A stretch of 64,000 nt of DNA from Terriglobia bacterium (GCA_951813285.1 OX638355.1:4111136-4175135); one strand, 5' to 3'; shown: positions 27,217-35,814, counted from the stretch's first letter. The notes: a model not told the origin generated them from the letters alone. Numbers and translations are program-made.

Positions 27217-27741
27217 TTGTCCACCTTTGACTCAAGAAAAGCTGTCGTGACTGACAAACAACTGGGTTGGAACGGTGGGCTGGATGTCGTGCTCGGTGCG
27301 TTCAACGAAGTCGCCTGGCAAAAGGGACTGGTCCAAAAACGTCAACGGGCTGCTGGTGGCATGGAACAGCAGGTTAAGGGCAACTGCGACGAAAAATCCC
27401 AGGACTATCGACAGGTAATGGATGACGTAGTCACCCCTTTCAGTAGGATGTTGAAGGGGCAGTCTTACTCGTACTTCGATATCCCGCTTCCCGAAGCGGA
27501 AAGAGAGGGCAGAAACGATGCGCTGGCGATCGTTCTCGAAACGTTCAGGGGTTTTGTTGAACGGAAAGGTCTGAAGATGGATCGTTCGTGCAGCGAGATC
27601 GCTGATGAGATGGAGCAACTGGTCGGTTACGAGGGACTCAGGAACTCCCAGGACTACTGGAATGCAATGGCCGAGATCGTATTGCCCTTCTACAGAATGC
27701 TGAAGGGAAATCCGACAGGGAATCCACCCTTCAATACCTGA
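27217..27741 (+). CDS. Unknown protein made of two tandem copies of one domain
   Basis: About 174 residues from a TTG at 27217, which has GGAG 7 bases upstream. A further TTG (27184) and a GTG (27247) in the same frame are possible starts. The protein consists of two homologous halves of ~65 residues. Each has a V-L-x-x-F helix, a K-G-L, a region with D-E-M-E-Q-L or similar, then S-Q-D-Y, an M-x-[DE]-[IV]-V-x-P-F block and a closing R-M-L-K-G. So one domain has been duplicated. I do not recognise it. It follows the AAA/nuclease-like pair by ~50 bases in the same low-GC stretch, and may be a third component or unrelated cargo. Confidence 0.6.
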   Translation: MSTFDSRKAVVTDKQLGWNGGLDVVLGAFNEVAWQKGLVQKRQRAAGGMEQQVKGNCDEKSQDYRQVMDDVVTPFSRMLKGQSYSYFDIPLPEAEREGRNDALAIVLETFRGFVERKGLKMDRSCSEIADEMEQLVGYEGLRNSQDYWNAMAEIVLPFYRMLKGNPTGNPPFNT

Positions 27742-27827
27742 CCTCACACCAGCTGATTGCTCACAGATGGAGAGAAAATGATCTGGACCGCGGTTCACCC
27801 GTCGGACTCACCAAGAGAGGAGGCTTC

Positions 27828-28103
27828 ATGCCCACATCTGTGCGTATTCCCGTTCAACTGAGAACGCTCACCGGAGGTCAGGAAGTGATCACCGGGACGG
27901 GCGGATCGGTGCTGGAGATCATCGAAGACATCGACCGGCAATTTCCGGGCCTCAAGGACCGCATCTGCGAATCCGAGGGGAAGGTCCGGCGCTTCGTCAA
28001 TATCTTCCTCAACGAAGAGGACATTCGCTTCCTGGAGAATCTCCAGACCCCGGTCACCGAAAAGGACGAGCTGTCGATCATTCCGGCCATTGCCGGGGGT
28101 TGA
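27828..28103 (+). CDS. CysO/MoaD-type ubiquitin-like sulfur carrier protein
   Basis: A 91-residue beta-grasp protein ending in AIAGG, the Gly-Gly tail that is adenylated and thiocarboxylated by an E1. The whole sequence follows mycobacterial CysO closely in layout: VRIPVQLRTLTGGQ at the start, a helix with LEIIEDIDRQFPG, then RRFVNIFLNEEDIRF and DELSIIPAIAGG. CysO carries sulfur for a PLP enzyme (CysM) that makes cysteine from O-phosphoserine. Here the nearest PLP enzyme is the thrC-type protein. A strong GAGAGGAGG SD precedes the ATG. It is now separated from asd by the AAA island, and it converges with mazG. No JAMM-type protease for product release is encoded in this window. Confidence 0.88.
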   Translation: MPTSVRIPVQLRTLTGGQEVITGTGGSVLEIIEDIDRQFPGLKDRICESEGKVRRFVNIFLNEEDIRFLENLQTPVTEKDELSIIPAIAGG

Positions 28104-28186
28104 CCCGCGTCCATCGGATCGACGGCCCCTTCCGCTACCCGGCTTCGCGGGCCGCAAGGGACGGAGGCCTGAGGGCAAGAAAGGCC

Positions 28187-28993
28187 TCACAGGGCCTTCT
28201 TGGCCTGCTCCCAGAGCTGTTCCATCTCTTTCGAGGTGCTGTCCCCCAGGTCTTTGCCCGCTCGCCGCAGAGCGGTCTCCATGAACCGAAATCGCCTGGC
28301 GAACTTCCGGTTGGACTTCCGCAGAGCCGTTTCGGGATCGATGTCCAGAAACCGGGCGATATTGACGGCCGCAAAGAGCAGGTCCCCGACCTCCTGCTCA
28401 ATACGCTCCCGCCTTGCAGCCGCGGGGGAATCCAGAGCCTGCCTGAGTTCCCCGATCTCCTCCTCCAGCTTTTCGACCACACCTTCGATGTGAGACCAGT
28501 CGAAGCCCACCCGGGAGGCTTTGCCGGTGATCTTCAGCGCGGTCAGGAGAGCCGGCAGCCGGGGCAGATGGTCCAGGATCGAGTCCTCCGAGCTTCCGCC
28601 GGCTGAATCTCCAGAGCGTTCCTGGCGCTTGATGTCCTCCCACTGATGCAAGACCCCTTCGGCGCTGTCCGCCTTGGCGTCGCCGAACACGTGGGGATGG
28701 CGCCGCACCATCTTGCCGACGACTCCGTCCGCCACCTGGTCGATGTCGAAGGCGCCTTCCGTTTCGGCCATCTGGGACAGAAAGGCCACCTGGAACAACA
28801 GATCCCCCAACTCGTTGCAAAAGGCCGACCGGTCGCCGCTGTCCATCGCCTCCAGGGTCTCATAGGCTTCCTCCAGCAGGAGGGGCTTGAGGGAATCGAA
28901 GGTCTGCTCTCGGTCCCAGGGACAACCGTCGGGACCCCGCAGCCGATCCACCAGGGCGACCAACTCCAGGAATTTCTGTCCCTTAATGGCCAT
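28187..28993 (-). CDS. mazG: Nucleoside triphosphate pyrophosphohydrolase MazG
   Basis: A 268-residue protein with two tandem all-alpha MazG domains, as in E. coli MazG. The first domain starts LRGPDGCPWDREQTFDSL and has the metal-binding LLLEEAYETLEAM and ELGDLLFQVAF. The second has LEEEIGELRQAL and QEVGDLLFAAVNIARF. It hydrolyses NTPs and dNTPs to monophosphates and pyrophosphate, cleaning the nucleotide pool and moderating the stringent response. The GGDEF gene ends immediately before its ATG (28994/28993, no spacer), so the two are co-transcribed and probably coupled. The 3' end converges with the sulfur-carrier gene. Confidence 0.93.
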   Translation of the reverse strand: MAIKGQKFLELVALVDRLRGPDGCPWDREQTFDSLKPLLLEEAYETLEAMDSGDRSAFCNELGDLLFQVAFLSQMAETEGAFDIDQVADGVVGKMVRRHPHVFGDAKADSAEGVLHQWEDIKRQERSGDSAGGSSEDSILDHLPRLPALLTALKITGKASRVGFDWSHIEGVVEKLEEEIGELRQALDSPAAARRERIEQEVGDLLFAAVNIARFLDIDPETALRKSNRKFARRFRFMETALRRAGKDLGDSTSKEMEQLWEQAKKAL

Positions 28994-30004
28994 TTACGCC
29001 GATCTCCGCCGCTGTGCGCTTCCCGGTTCCAGGCGGTTGCCGCCCTTGCGTTTGGCCCGGTACATGAGCCGATCGGCGGCTTCGATGAATTCCCTGCTCT
29101 CCATCCCCGGAGAGTATTCCGCGATTCCCGCGCTGAAACCGACCGCCCCGGCCAGGGCCTGGGAAAGGGCGCGGCGGAGCCGGTCCACCAGGACCTGGGC
29201 TTCCGCTCGGCTGGTGTGTGGCAGGAGCAACACAAACTCGTCTCCTCCATAGCGAAATGCCCGGTCCGTCCTGGCGCGAATGGTCCGGGATACGACGGCG
29301 CCCACGGTTCGAAGCAAGCGGTCCCCCGCCAGGTGGCCATGGGTGTCGTTGTACTCCTTGAACCGGTCCAGGTCGAACAGACACAGCGAGCAGGCGCTGC
29401 CGGACCGGTTGGCACGTTCCATTTCGACAGGCAGGTGCTCGAACAGATCCCGCTGGTTGTAGAGGCCCGTCAGATCGTCGGTGACCATGAGCCGCTTCAA
29501 CTGGCGCTCCAGTTCCACCTGCTGGCGGAGATGAGTGTTTTCCAGAGCCAAAGCCGCCTGATCGGCCACCAGCCTCAGGAAGTCCCGATCGGACTGCTGC
29601 AGGGAGCCGTCCATCGAATGTCCCAGCACCAGGGCGCCCGCCAGGCGGCCCCGGGTCATCAGAGGCAGCAGAGTATGGAAACTAGCCTCCCCCGGAAAGG
29701 GGCGGACACGCCTACTCGCTCCGGGGCTCGCAATTCGCTGCCCGAAAAAAGGCACTCCGGGAAATTCGAGGACGGGCGCCAGCAAGGGGTGGTCCAGAGG
29801 AAGCCGTCCCCCGGACTCGGGACCGGCATCGGATTGGACCCGCGCTGTCGTCAGTTCCCAGGACCGACCTTCGCGATCGAGCCGGGCCAAAGCCCAATAG
29901 TCACCACCGATAATCGGTCGGGTCCGCTCCCGGATGACCCCGAGGATGTCCCCCGGCTTCAGGCCGGCGGTCAAGCTGCTGGCAATGGCGGCCGCGGCCT
30001 GCAT
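28994..30004 (-). CDS. GAF-GGDEF diguanylate cyclase
   Basis: About 336 residues. An N-terminal GAF-like sensor domain runs from residue ~5 to 155 (AAAAIASSLTAGLKPGDIL, HTLLPLMTRGRLAGALVLG, FLRLVADQAALALENTHL). A linker helix (RQQVELERQLKRLMVTDDLTGLYN region) leads to a GGDEF domain with intact RYGGDEF. It should make cyclic di-GMP in response to an unknown ligand. A product-inhibition site (RxxD) is not obvious. I prefer the ATG at 30004, where the GAF domain begins; the frame is open to 30139 with an Arg-rich extension. Gene order links it to mazG. Confidence 0.85.
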   Translation of the reverse strand: MQAAAAIASSLTAGLKPGDILGVIRERTRPIIGGDYWALARLDREGRSWELTTARVQSDAGPESGGRLPLDHPLLAPVLEFPGVPFFGQRIASPGASRRVRPFPGEASFHTLLPLMTRGRLAGALVLGHSMDGSLQQSDRDFLRLVADQAALALENTHLRQQVELERQLKRLMVTDDLTGLYNQRDLFEHLPVEMERANRSGSACSLCLFDLDRFKEYNDTHGHLAGDRLLRTVGAVVSRTIRARTDRAFRYGGDEFVLLLPHTSRAEAQVLVDRLRRALSQALAGAVGFSAGIAEYSPGMESREFIEAADRLMYRAKRKGGNRLEPGSAQRRRSA

Positions 30005-30160
30005 CCTTCCTTTCGGCGCGCGTCCAGTTGCAGCTCTTCGATCCCCTGCCCCGCGGTCCGAATCGGGAGTGATGCGGCGGCCCGGCACCCTTGGAGCCCG
30101 CGACCGTCGATTGATAGTTCCAGCCGGCACTGCATCCACCTCCCTTCCACTCCCGTCACA

Positions 30161-32026
30161 CTACCGGTATCGCAACTCCACGCTCCAACCGTCAATCAGC
30201 TGGAGCGGATGGATGCAATACCCCCGCGGCTGGCGAGTCATTGCCTCCAGATCCTGCCGATGGCCCAGTCGCCTGACGGTGTGCCATTGGGTCTTGCGCA
30301 CAATTCTGCCGCCGCTGTCCCAGAAGGCCAGGCCGGCGGCTCCCCCCTCAAATGCCTTACGTGCCTGGCGGGCATACTGGCTACCTGGCATGTTGCGTGG
30401 AGTGATGTCTTCGAAGAAGACGCTTCGGGTGCCCCGGGTGATCCCCTGGAAATAATCGTAATCCACTCGCTGAGACCCGTCTCCTCCGGTATAGACGCAG
30501 AGGATATCCACCAGGCCTTCTCGGGTCCAGGTCTCCAGATCCAGGGCGGCGTGGCGATTCCAGGCAGCGTCGTAGCCCACATTGGCCACCACTTCGATCC
30601 TAGGCCCCCGGGGGCGCTGCCGGTCCAACCTTTGGCGCAATTCCCGCATGAATGTGGTGACATAGGTTGCCCAGTGCCTCTCCAAGCGCTCGTCGGCCGC
30701 CGGTGGGTCCCCCCGCCGCTGGCGGGCCGGTTCGGGGAGTTGGCGGGGATCGATCCCATAAGCCTTCTTGAAGTCTTCGACCACCGGCGGCTCGAACAGC
30801 ACGAAAGGAGGCCGGCGAGTATAGATCAACTGCACCCCCTTGACCCCATAGCCCGCCAACTCCGCCAGCAGGTCCAGGTAGAACCGTCTCACCCGGCTGT
30901 AGGCCATACTCAGTCGAACAATGGTGTGACCCTCCCGATCCCGACAGCGCCACTGCGGGTTCCTTTTCCAGAATTGCGCGGGCTCGAACCAGACCGGAGG
31001 CATGGAGGCCATGGTGCCCATGCGAAAACCCAGGTAGACCTCAATGCCCATGGAATGGGCATGATCCACGGCCACCTTGAGCGGATCGATGCCGCGGGAT
31101 TGAAAGCCGAGGAGGCTCTCCGCGGCCCGCTTCCCGGCTTCTACCGGATAGTCTTCCTCTCCGGCGCCCATCATCGCACCCACCCGGCTGGGATAGAGGG
31201 TTTGGCCGGCGCCGATGCCCCCGGTTCCCAGGAAGAGCTTCCCCATGTCGGTGCCCCGCAGCGGCTCCAGGTCTTCCTGGATGTCCTGCACCGTCCGCGC
31301 ACCCCTATGAAAGGGGCCCTGCCCGTCCATCTCCGCCGCCAGAAACCTGGTCTCGGGGCGCCCGCCGGCCATCCGGTACTCCTCGACTTCTTCGGCGGTC
31401 AACGGAACCAGCCGCACAAAGGCAAGCTGGGCCACACTGGGATGGCTGGTCCTCAGGTGGGAGATTACCAACTGCTGCCCGTCGAGGTCGGCGGCCTTCC
31501 AGAAGACCTCCTCGATGTCGGTCACCCCGATGGCCGGTCGCGGGCGAAGCCAGCTCCCGTCGGGTTTGCGCTGGTAGCCCAACCGACTGGGGGCCAGGCT
31601 CTCGAACAATTTCTCGTCGCTCAGCTTCAGCCGCAGTCTGAGCTCGTCGATCCTGGACCCGCCGAAGAGCCCCACGTAGATGGCATGCCATCCCCGGACC
31701 GGCAGGGACAACCTCAGGTCGGGAGGATGGGTCATCTGTCCCCTGGCCACCATCACTCCCTGGATGCCCGTTTGGGTCCGGTAGGGAATCGTGTACCAGC
31801 ACCCCTTTCTGGGCTTGGGGCTGATGGCCTCACGCGGCTGCGCGCTGGAAAGGTCCGCCAGCAAGACCCCCGAGCGGCGGGGCGAGTGCCAAAAGCCGGG
31901 GGCCGCCGGCTTGGAGTCGCCCTCGGCCGGAGTGCCCACCGCCTGGAAAACTGCCGGGGCCAGTCCCATCGCTCCGATAAATCCCCTTCGGGAGATGGAA
32001 TTCTTGGGATCGGTCGCTCTGATCAT
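30161..32026 (-). CDS. Secreted (Tat) family-10-glycosidase-like TIM-barrel protein
   Basis: A 621-residue protein with a Tat signal (SRRGFIGAMGLAPAVFQA, residues 12-29). A beta-sandwich-like N-terminal domain (~75-220, GWHAIYVGLFGGSRIDELRL) comes next, then a TIM-barrel-like region (~235-600). The barrel has VDHAHSMGIEVYLGFRMG, the strand GVKGVQLIYTRRPPF and a later VDILCVYTGG. It resembles the glycosyl-hydrolase-like GHL10/DUF187 group, whose enzymatic activity is mostly untested. It shares its overall plan with the downstream neighbour at 32041, lying 14 bases after that gene, so the two form an operon. The substrate is unknown; carbohydrate breakdown outside the cytoplasm is a reasonable guess. 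Confidence 0.65.
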   Translation of the reverse strand: MIRATDPKNSISRRGFIGAMGLAPAVFQAVGTPAEGDSKPAAPGFWHSPRRSGVLLADLSSAQPREAISPKPRKGCWYTIPYRTQTGIQGVMVARGQMTHPPDLRLSLPVRGWHAIYVGLFGGSRIDELRLRLKLSDEKLFESLAPSRLGYQRKPDGSWLRPRPAIGVTDIEEVFWKAADLDGQQLVISHLRTSHPSVAQLAFVRLVPLTAEEVEEYRMAGGRPETRFLAAEMDGQGPFHRGARTVQDIQEDLEPLRGTDMGKLFLGTGGIGAGQTLYPSRVGAMMGAGEEDYPVEAGKRAAESLLGFQSRGIDPLKVAVDHAHSMGIEVYLGFRMGTMASMPPVWFEPAQFWKRNPQWRCRDREGHTIVRLSMAYSRVRRFYLDLLAELAGYGVKGVQLIYTRRPPFVLFEPPVVEDFKKAYGIDPRQLPEPARQRRGDPPAADERLERHWATYVTTFMRELRQRLDRQRPRGPRIEVVANVGYDAAWNRHAALDLETWTREGLVDILCVYTGGDGSQRVDYDYFQGITRGTRSVFFEDITPRNMPGSQYARQARKAFEGGAAGLAFWDSGGRIVRKTQWHTVRRLGHRQDLEAMTRQPRGYCIHPLQLIDGWSVELRYR

Positions 32027-32040
32027 CCTCCCCCTCCTCC

Positions 32041-33696
32041 TCAGCGCCGGTAGGTCACTTCCAGCTCCAGACCCTCCAGCGTCAGCGCCGACGGCGCCGC
32101 GGCCCCCAGCTCGACCTTCACAACATTGGATCCCCTCCGCATCACCTGCGCCGGGACCGGGCCGATCAACCAGTCGGGCCGGCGCCGGGTCAGGCGCAAC
32201 CGTTCCCCATTGAGACGAACCGTTACGGTATCCCTTTTTCGCGGGCCCGCCAGCTTCAGCCGGAACTCGAGGGATTGCAATCGGTCCCCGGCCCCGGCCA
32301 GGTCATCCGCCACCGGCAGGATGCGCTGCACCTCGGCCCCAGGCGCCACCTGAACCGGCAGCCGTCCCTCTACCGGCACCGAGCCCATCATGAAGCCACC
32401 CTGCAGGCTCTCCACGTTTTCGACGACATAGAGCTTGTCGGTAAGAGCCAGATTGTCGGGGTCCCCGATCTCTTTCCACACCCGGCGAGCCATTCGGGTG
32501 GCTCTGCTTCCGGGGTGTCTGGGAAACAGGTTGAAGGTCATGATCCCCTTGGCGCCAGCCAGCCAGGCATTGGCCGCGGCCGCCCTCCAGACCTTGAGAG
32601 CCAACCCCTCATCGGCATTGGGCCGGGTCCGACCCCACTGGTCGGCGTCGGTGGAGTAAAAGCGGCGGCTCCCGATCGAGTGCTCGAAGCCGGAGGAGCT
32701 CAAGCAGACATAGACCGGCACCGCCCACTGGTTTCCGCGCTCGATCATGTCCCCGGCAGGCATGGTGAAGGGATCGTACCCGCCTCCCACCACTATCAGG
32801 TCCAGGTAGCCACGCTGCGCCCACTGCTCGACCTCAAAACCGAAGTGGCGATTCTGCTCCAGGGTAGGGAGGACCCGAACGCTCATCAAGATGGGCCTTC
32901 CCTTGCGCCGGCTGGCGGCCAATACCTCCGCGCGGATCCGGCCGACCAGCTCGGTCATCATCTCCAGGTGCGGCCGGGTGACCGGCTGGAAGCGGCGGGT
33001 CTCGGGAAAGAAGGCAGGATGGCGCAGGAAGTCCAGGTCGACGCCGTCCACGTCGTAGCCGGCCAGCACCTCCTTGAAGGTCTCCACCATGAGGTCGCGA
33101 ACCTCGGGATGAGCATAGTCGACGAAGGTCCAGATGTTGCGCGGGTCCGAAGCGGGGAAGCGCTCCTTGTCGGCGGGCCTGCCCATCAGAAGGTGACGGT
33201 GATCCTTCTTCCATTGCGCAATCTCGGATGGGTGTTTGGCGTTGTCGTGAATATCATTCATCCGCATCGACCAGAAGACTTCAATCCCCTGCTTGCGGGA
33301 GGCCTCGATCACCAGGCGGAGATCGTCTGTGCCCTGTCGGGCCAAGTCGCGCAGGCGGCCGGCCAGGGGCTCGCTCTTTACCGCTCCCGTGTAGAGAGGG
33401 CTGATCGGCCTGCGGGAAAAATAGAAGACGCTGTCCACCATGGTTCCGGCCGCATGCTCGGTCCGAACCGACAGAAACTTCTCCGCGGTCGCCGGGCCGG
33501 CCAAGTGCAACAGGTCGTCCCCGTCGTTGTTGAAGATGATCCGCCGCTGGCGCTGGACGGCCGACTGGCGGGCGGACTCAAGGGAATCCGCCGGCTGTGG
33601 CCGGGTCCGGCAGCCGGACATCCCAATCCACGCCAAGAGGGCGGCAAGACACAGGACGGTCCGTGAAGTGAGGCTACCGGGTGCGGACAATCTCAT
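32041..33696 (-). CDS. Lipoprotein with glycosyl-hydrolase-like (GHL10-type) TIM barrel
   Basis: About 551 residues. The signal sequence ends in the lipobox-like IGMSGC, so it is probably lipid-anchored. A TIM-barrel follows (~60-400) with FYFSRRP, GIEVFWSMRMND, FVDYAHPEVRDLMVETFKE and GYDVDGVDLDFLRHPAFF; the last is the hallmark D-G-V-D-L-D-F motif of GHL10 / family-10 glycosidase-like proteins. A C-terminal beta-sandwich (~420-551) closes the protein. The ATG at 33696 has AAGGAA upstream and begins directly at the signal; two earlier ATGs are in frame. It is the first gene of an operon with the related protein at 30161. It is divergent from a peptide-binding protein gene. Confidence 0.7.
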   Translation of the reverse strand: MRLSAPGSLTSRTVLCLAALLAWIGMSGCRTRPQPADSLESARQSAVQRQRRIIFNNDGDDLLHLAGPATAEKFLSVRTEHAAGTMVDSVFYFSRRPISPLYTGAVKSEPLAGRLRDLARQGTDDLRLVIEASRKQGIEVFWSMRMNDIHDNAKHPSEIAQWKKDHRHLLMGRPADKERFPASDPRNIWTFVDYAHPEVRDLMVETFKEVLAGYDVDGVDLDFLRHPAFFPETRRFQPVTRPHLEMMTELVGRIRAEVLAASRRKGRPILMSVRVLPTLEQNRHFGFEVEQWAQRGYLDLIVVGGGYDPFTMPAGDMIERGNQWAVPVYVCLSSSGFEHSIGSRRFYSTDADQWGRTRPNADEGLALKVWRAAAANAWLAGAKGIMTFNLFPRHPGSRATRMARRVWKEIGDPDNLALTDKLYVVENVESLQGGFMMGSVPVEGRLPVQVAPGAEVQRILPVADDLAGAGDRLQSLEFRLKLAGPRKRDTVTVRLNGERLRLTRRRPDWLIGPVPAQVMRRGSNVVKVELGAAAPSALTLEGLELEVTYRR

Positions 33697-33951
33697 CACG
33701 GCCGGTTCCTTTCGCATGGATTCAGGCTCAAGCCTCGCACAAAGGAGGCATGAACACAATGGTTCCTGCTAAGATCAACCAGACGGCAATAGAGCCGCCA
33801 GCATTCCTGTAGCGAGAGCAGGCTCGGCCCAGTCCAGGACCCTTGGCCTTTGAGCTGCACCGGCACCCCCTCTGCCGGATCGACGCTCTGAGGCCCACTC
33901 CCCAAGTCCATCCCCCGGACCGCCGGGCTCCGTTCATCGGAACACCGCATC

Positions 33952-35550
33952 ATGAAAGCCAAGTCATGGGCGATCGGCGCCCTGGCAGCGCCGTTCCTGG
34001 TCTTTGGGGTCCAGTGCGGCCCCAGCGATCCTCCCGGAAATCCGCTTCCGGCGCCGGCCAGAGGCGGGGTCTTGCGAATCATGACCCAGGCGGTGGATTC
34101 GCTGGACCCGATACACTCCCGCAACTACTGGGAATCCGGAATCGTCCTGCAGCTGTTTGACGGCCTGGTGCGGCTGGATGAGAATCTGGGGGTTGCTCCC
34201 GCCATTGCCAGGGACTGGCGGGTCTCCTTCGACGGCAAGACCTACACCTTTCACCTGCGCCGGGACGTCCGGTTCCACAATGGACGGGCGGTCACGGCCC
34301 GGGACTTCGTCTACTCCCTCACCCGGCTGTTGGACCCCCGATGGAAAGCGGTGGACTCGGAGTATTACACCCGGATCGGGGGAGCCGGGGCCTTCCGCTC
34401 GGGAAAGGCGGACAGAGTCAGCGGCCTCAGGGCCGTGGGCTCGCATACCCTGCAGATCTCCCTGGAGCAGCCCTATGCTCCTTTTCTGCATGTGCTGTCG
34501 CTTCCATCGGCCTCGGTCGTTCCCCGCGAAGCCGTGGAATCCCGGGAGCGGCCGTTCGGCCGATCGCCGGTGGGGACGGGAGCCTTTCGCCTGAAGAGGC
34601 TGGAACCTGGCACTGTAATCCCCTTGGAGAGCCATTCAAACTACTTCCTGGGGAGACCTTACCTGGACGGCCTGTGGATTCGAACCGTCCCGGCTCTTAC
34701 CGATCGGGAAAGCTTCCGGGAATTTGACCGGGGCAGCCTGGACTTGTCCTTCATTCCCGCCGATCAAATCCCCCGAGCCTCGGCCAGGAGGGATTGGGTG
34801 GTCTGGAGTTTTCCAGTCTTGCGGCTGCTCTACCTGGGCATCAACATGAAGGACCCGGATCTGAGCCATCCGCTGCTGCGAAAGGCCGTCTGCCTGGCTA
34901 TCGACCCGGGCGCCGTCTATGGTGGCTTGACCGACTTCCAGCCCACCGACCGGCTGATTCCCTTCTCGCTGTTGGGATCCCGGCGGCAACCCGTCCGCAA
35001 CCGGAACCTGGAAGCTGCCAAGCGCGCCCTCAGGCAATTCGAGCAGAGTCAGCCAGTGCCGCCCAGGCTGACTCTCTTGACCTCCGCCCGTCTGCCGTCG
35101 GCCCGCCGGAGGCTGGAACATCTCCTGGAGGGCCCCCGCTCCGTCGGACTGAAGATCGATGTGCGGCCGGTGGATTCCATGCGGGAGCTTCTCAACGGAA
35201 TCTACGCCGGCCGGGCCCCGATGTTTCTGCTTGGAGAGGTGATTGATTTTCCCGATCCCGATGCCCTGTTGAGCCGCCTGTTCCACTCCCGTAGCAACGG
35301 GAACCCCTTTGGTTACAGCAACCCGGAGGTGGACCGCCTGCTGCGCCGGGCCAGGGGAACCCGCGACGAGAAAAGACGGGCGCAGCTCTACCGGCAAATC
35401 GAAGAACAGATCCTGAGCGATTACGTGGTGGCGCCGCTGGCCCTGGTTCGCTACTCCCTCGTGCGGCGGCGGCAGGTTCGGGGGATGGAGATCAACTCCC
35501 TGGGATTCCAGCACTTCCACTTCCGCAAAGTGTGGCTGGCTCCGGAATGA
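33952..35550 (+). CDS. ABC transporter substrate-binding protein, family 5 (peptide/oligosaccharide type)
   Basis: A 532-residue solute-binding protein of the OppA/DppA class. The signal sequence ends near VQCG, an imperfect lipobox. The family-5 signature lies in the first 130 residues: SLDPIHSRNYWE, LFDGLVRLDENLGVAPAIARDW, YTFHLRRDVRFHNGRAVTARDFVYSL. Later blocks are PVGTGAFRL, LYLGINMKDPDL, LRKAVCLAID and FHFRKVW. Such proteins bind peptides or, in some bacteria, oligosaccharides for import. No permease or ATPase genes are near, so it is an orphan here. It is divergently arranged with the two glycosidase-like genes, which might supply its ligand (inference). Confidence 0.87.
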   Translation: MKAKSWAIGALAAPFLVFGVQCGPSDPPGNPLPAPARGGVLRIMTQAVDSLDPIHSRNYWESGIVLQLFDGLVRLDENLGVAPAIARDWRVSFDGKTYTFHLRRDVRFHNGRAVTARDFVYSLTRLLDPRWKAVDSEYYTRIGGAGAFRSGKADRVSGLRAVGSHTLQISLEQPYAPFLHVLSLPSASVVPREAVESRERPFGRSPVGTGAFRLKRLEPGTVIPLESHSNYFLGRPYLDGLWIRTVPALTDRESFREFDRGSLDLSFIPADQIPRASARRDWVVWSFPVLRLLYLGINMKDPDLSHPLLRKAVCLAIDPGAVYGGLTDFQPTDRLIPFSLLGSRRQPVRNRNLEAAKRALRQFEQSQPVPPRLTLLTSARLPSARRRLEHLLEGPRSVGLKIDVRPVDSMRELLNGIYAGRAPMFLLGEVIDFPDPDALLSRLFHSRSNGNPFGYSNPEVDRLLRRARGTRDEKRRAQLYRQIEEQILSDYVVAPLALVRYSLVRRRQVRGMEINSLGFQHFHFRKVWLAPE

Positions 35551-35556
35551 GCTCCC

Positions 35557-35787
35557 TGAAAAAAAGAGTTATCCACGAAGGGCCACTAAGGCGTTGAGGT
35601 GAACCGCGACGGGATTCCAGGGTCGCGAAAGAATTATCGAATTCTGATAGTTTCACTCTCGAATGATCCGCCCGGCAGGGCGGGAGGGACACTTGTTAGC
35701 AATTGATAATCCCCGGGCGAACGCCCGGGCGACCCATTGAGCCGCGGAGCGGCGGCAGCAGGTAGCCGTGGGCGTGAGCCCATGGAG
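35557..35787. repeat. Dispersed repeats: block B, degenerate REP C, hairpin and block D
   Basis: This gap between the binding protein and pepF holds, in order, block B (AAAAGAGTTATCCACGAAGG, then the GGCCACTAAGGCG and GACGGGATTCC segments) and a degenerate REP C (TTTCACTCTCGAATGATCCG). A perfect CCCGGGCG-AA-CGCCCGGG hairpin (35712-35729) and block D (GCGGCAGCAGGTAGCCGTGG, with its GGGCGTGAGCCCATGG hairpin) follow. The same blocks recur at 42.2-43.9, 49.1-49.3 and 55.7-55.9 kb. No gene. Confidence 0.75.
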
Positions 35788-35814
35788 AGGGATCCGCCAA
35801 GGGTCGGGAAGGAT

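Noticed and set aside
25166-27741. Prophage or integrative element
   Set aside because: No integrase, no attachment-site duplication and no structural phage genes were seen; it is better described as a small accessory cassette.
28646-32053. A 1135-residue open frame on the plus strand opposite mazG, the GGDEF gene and a glycosidase-like gene
   Set aside because: It is antisense to three genes with clear family motifs. Long antisense frames are expected at this GC content, and the translation has no recognisable motif.
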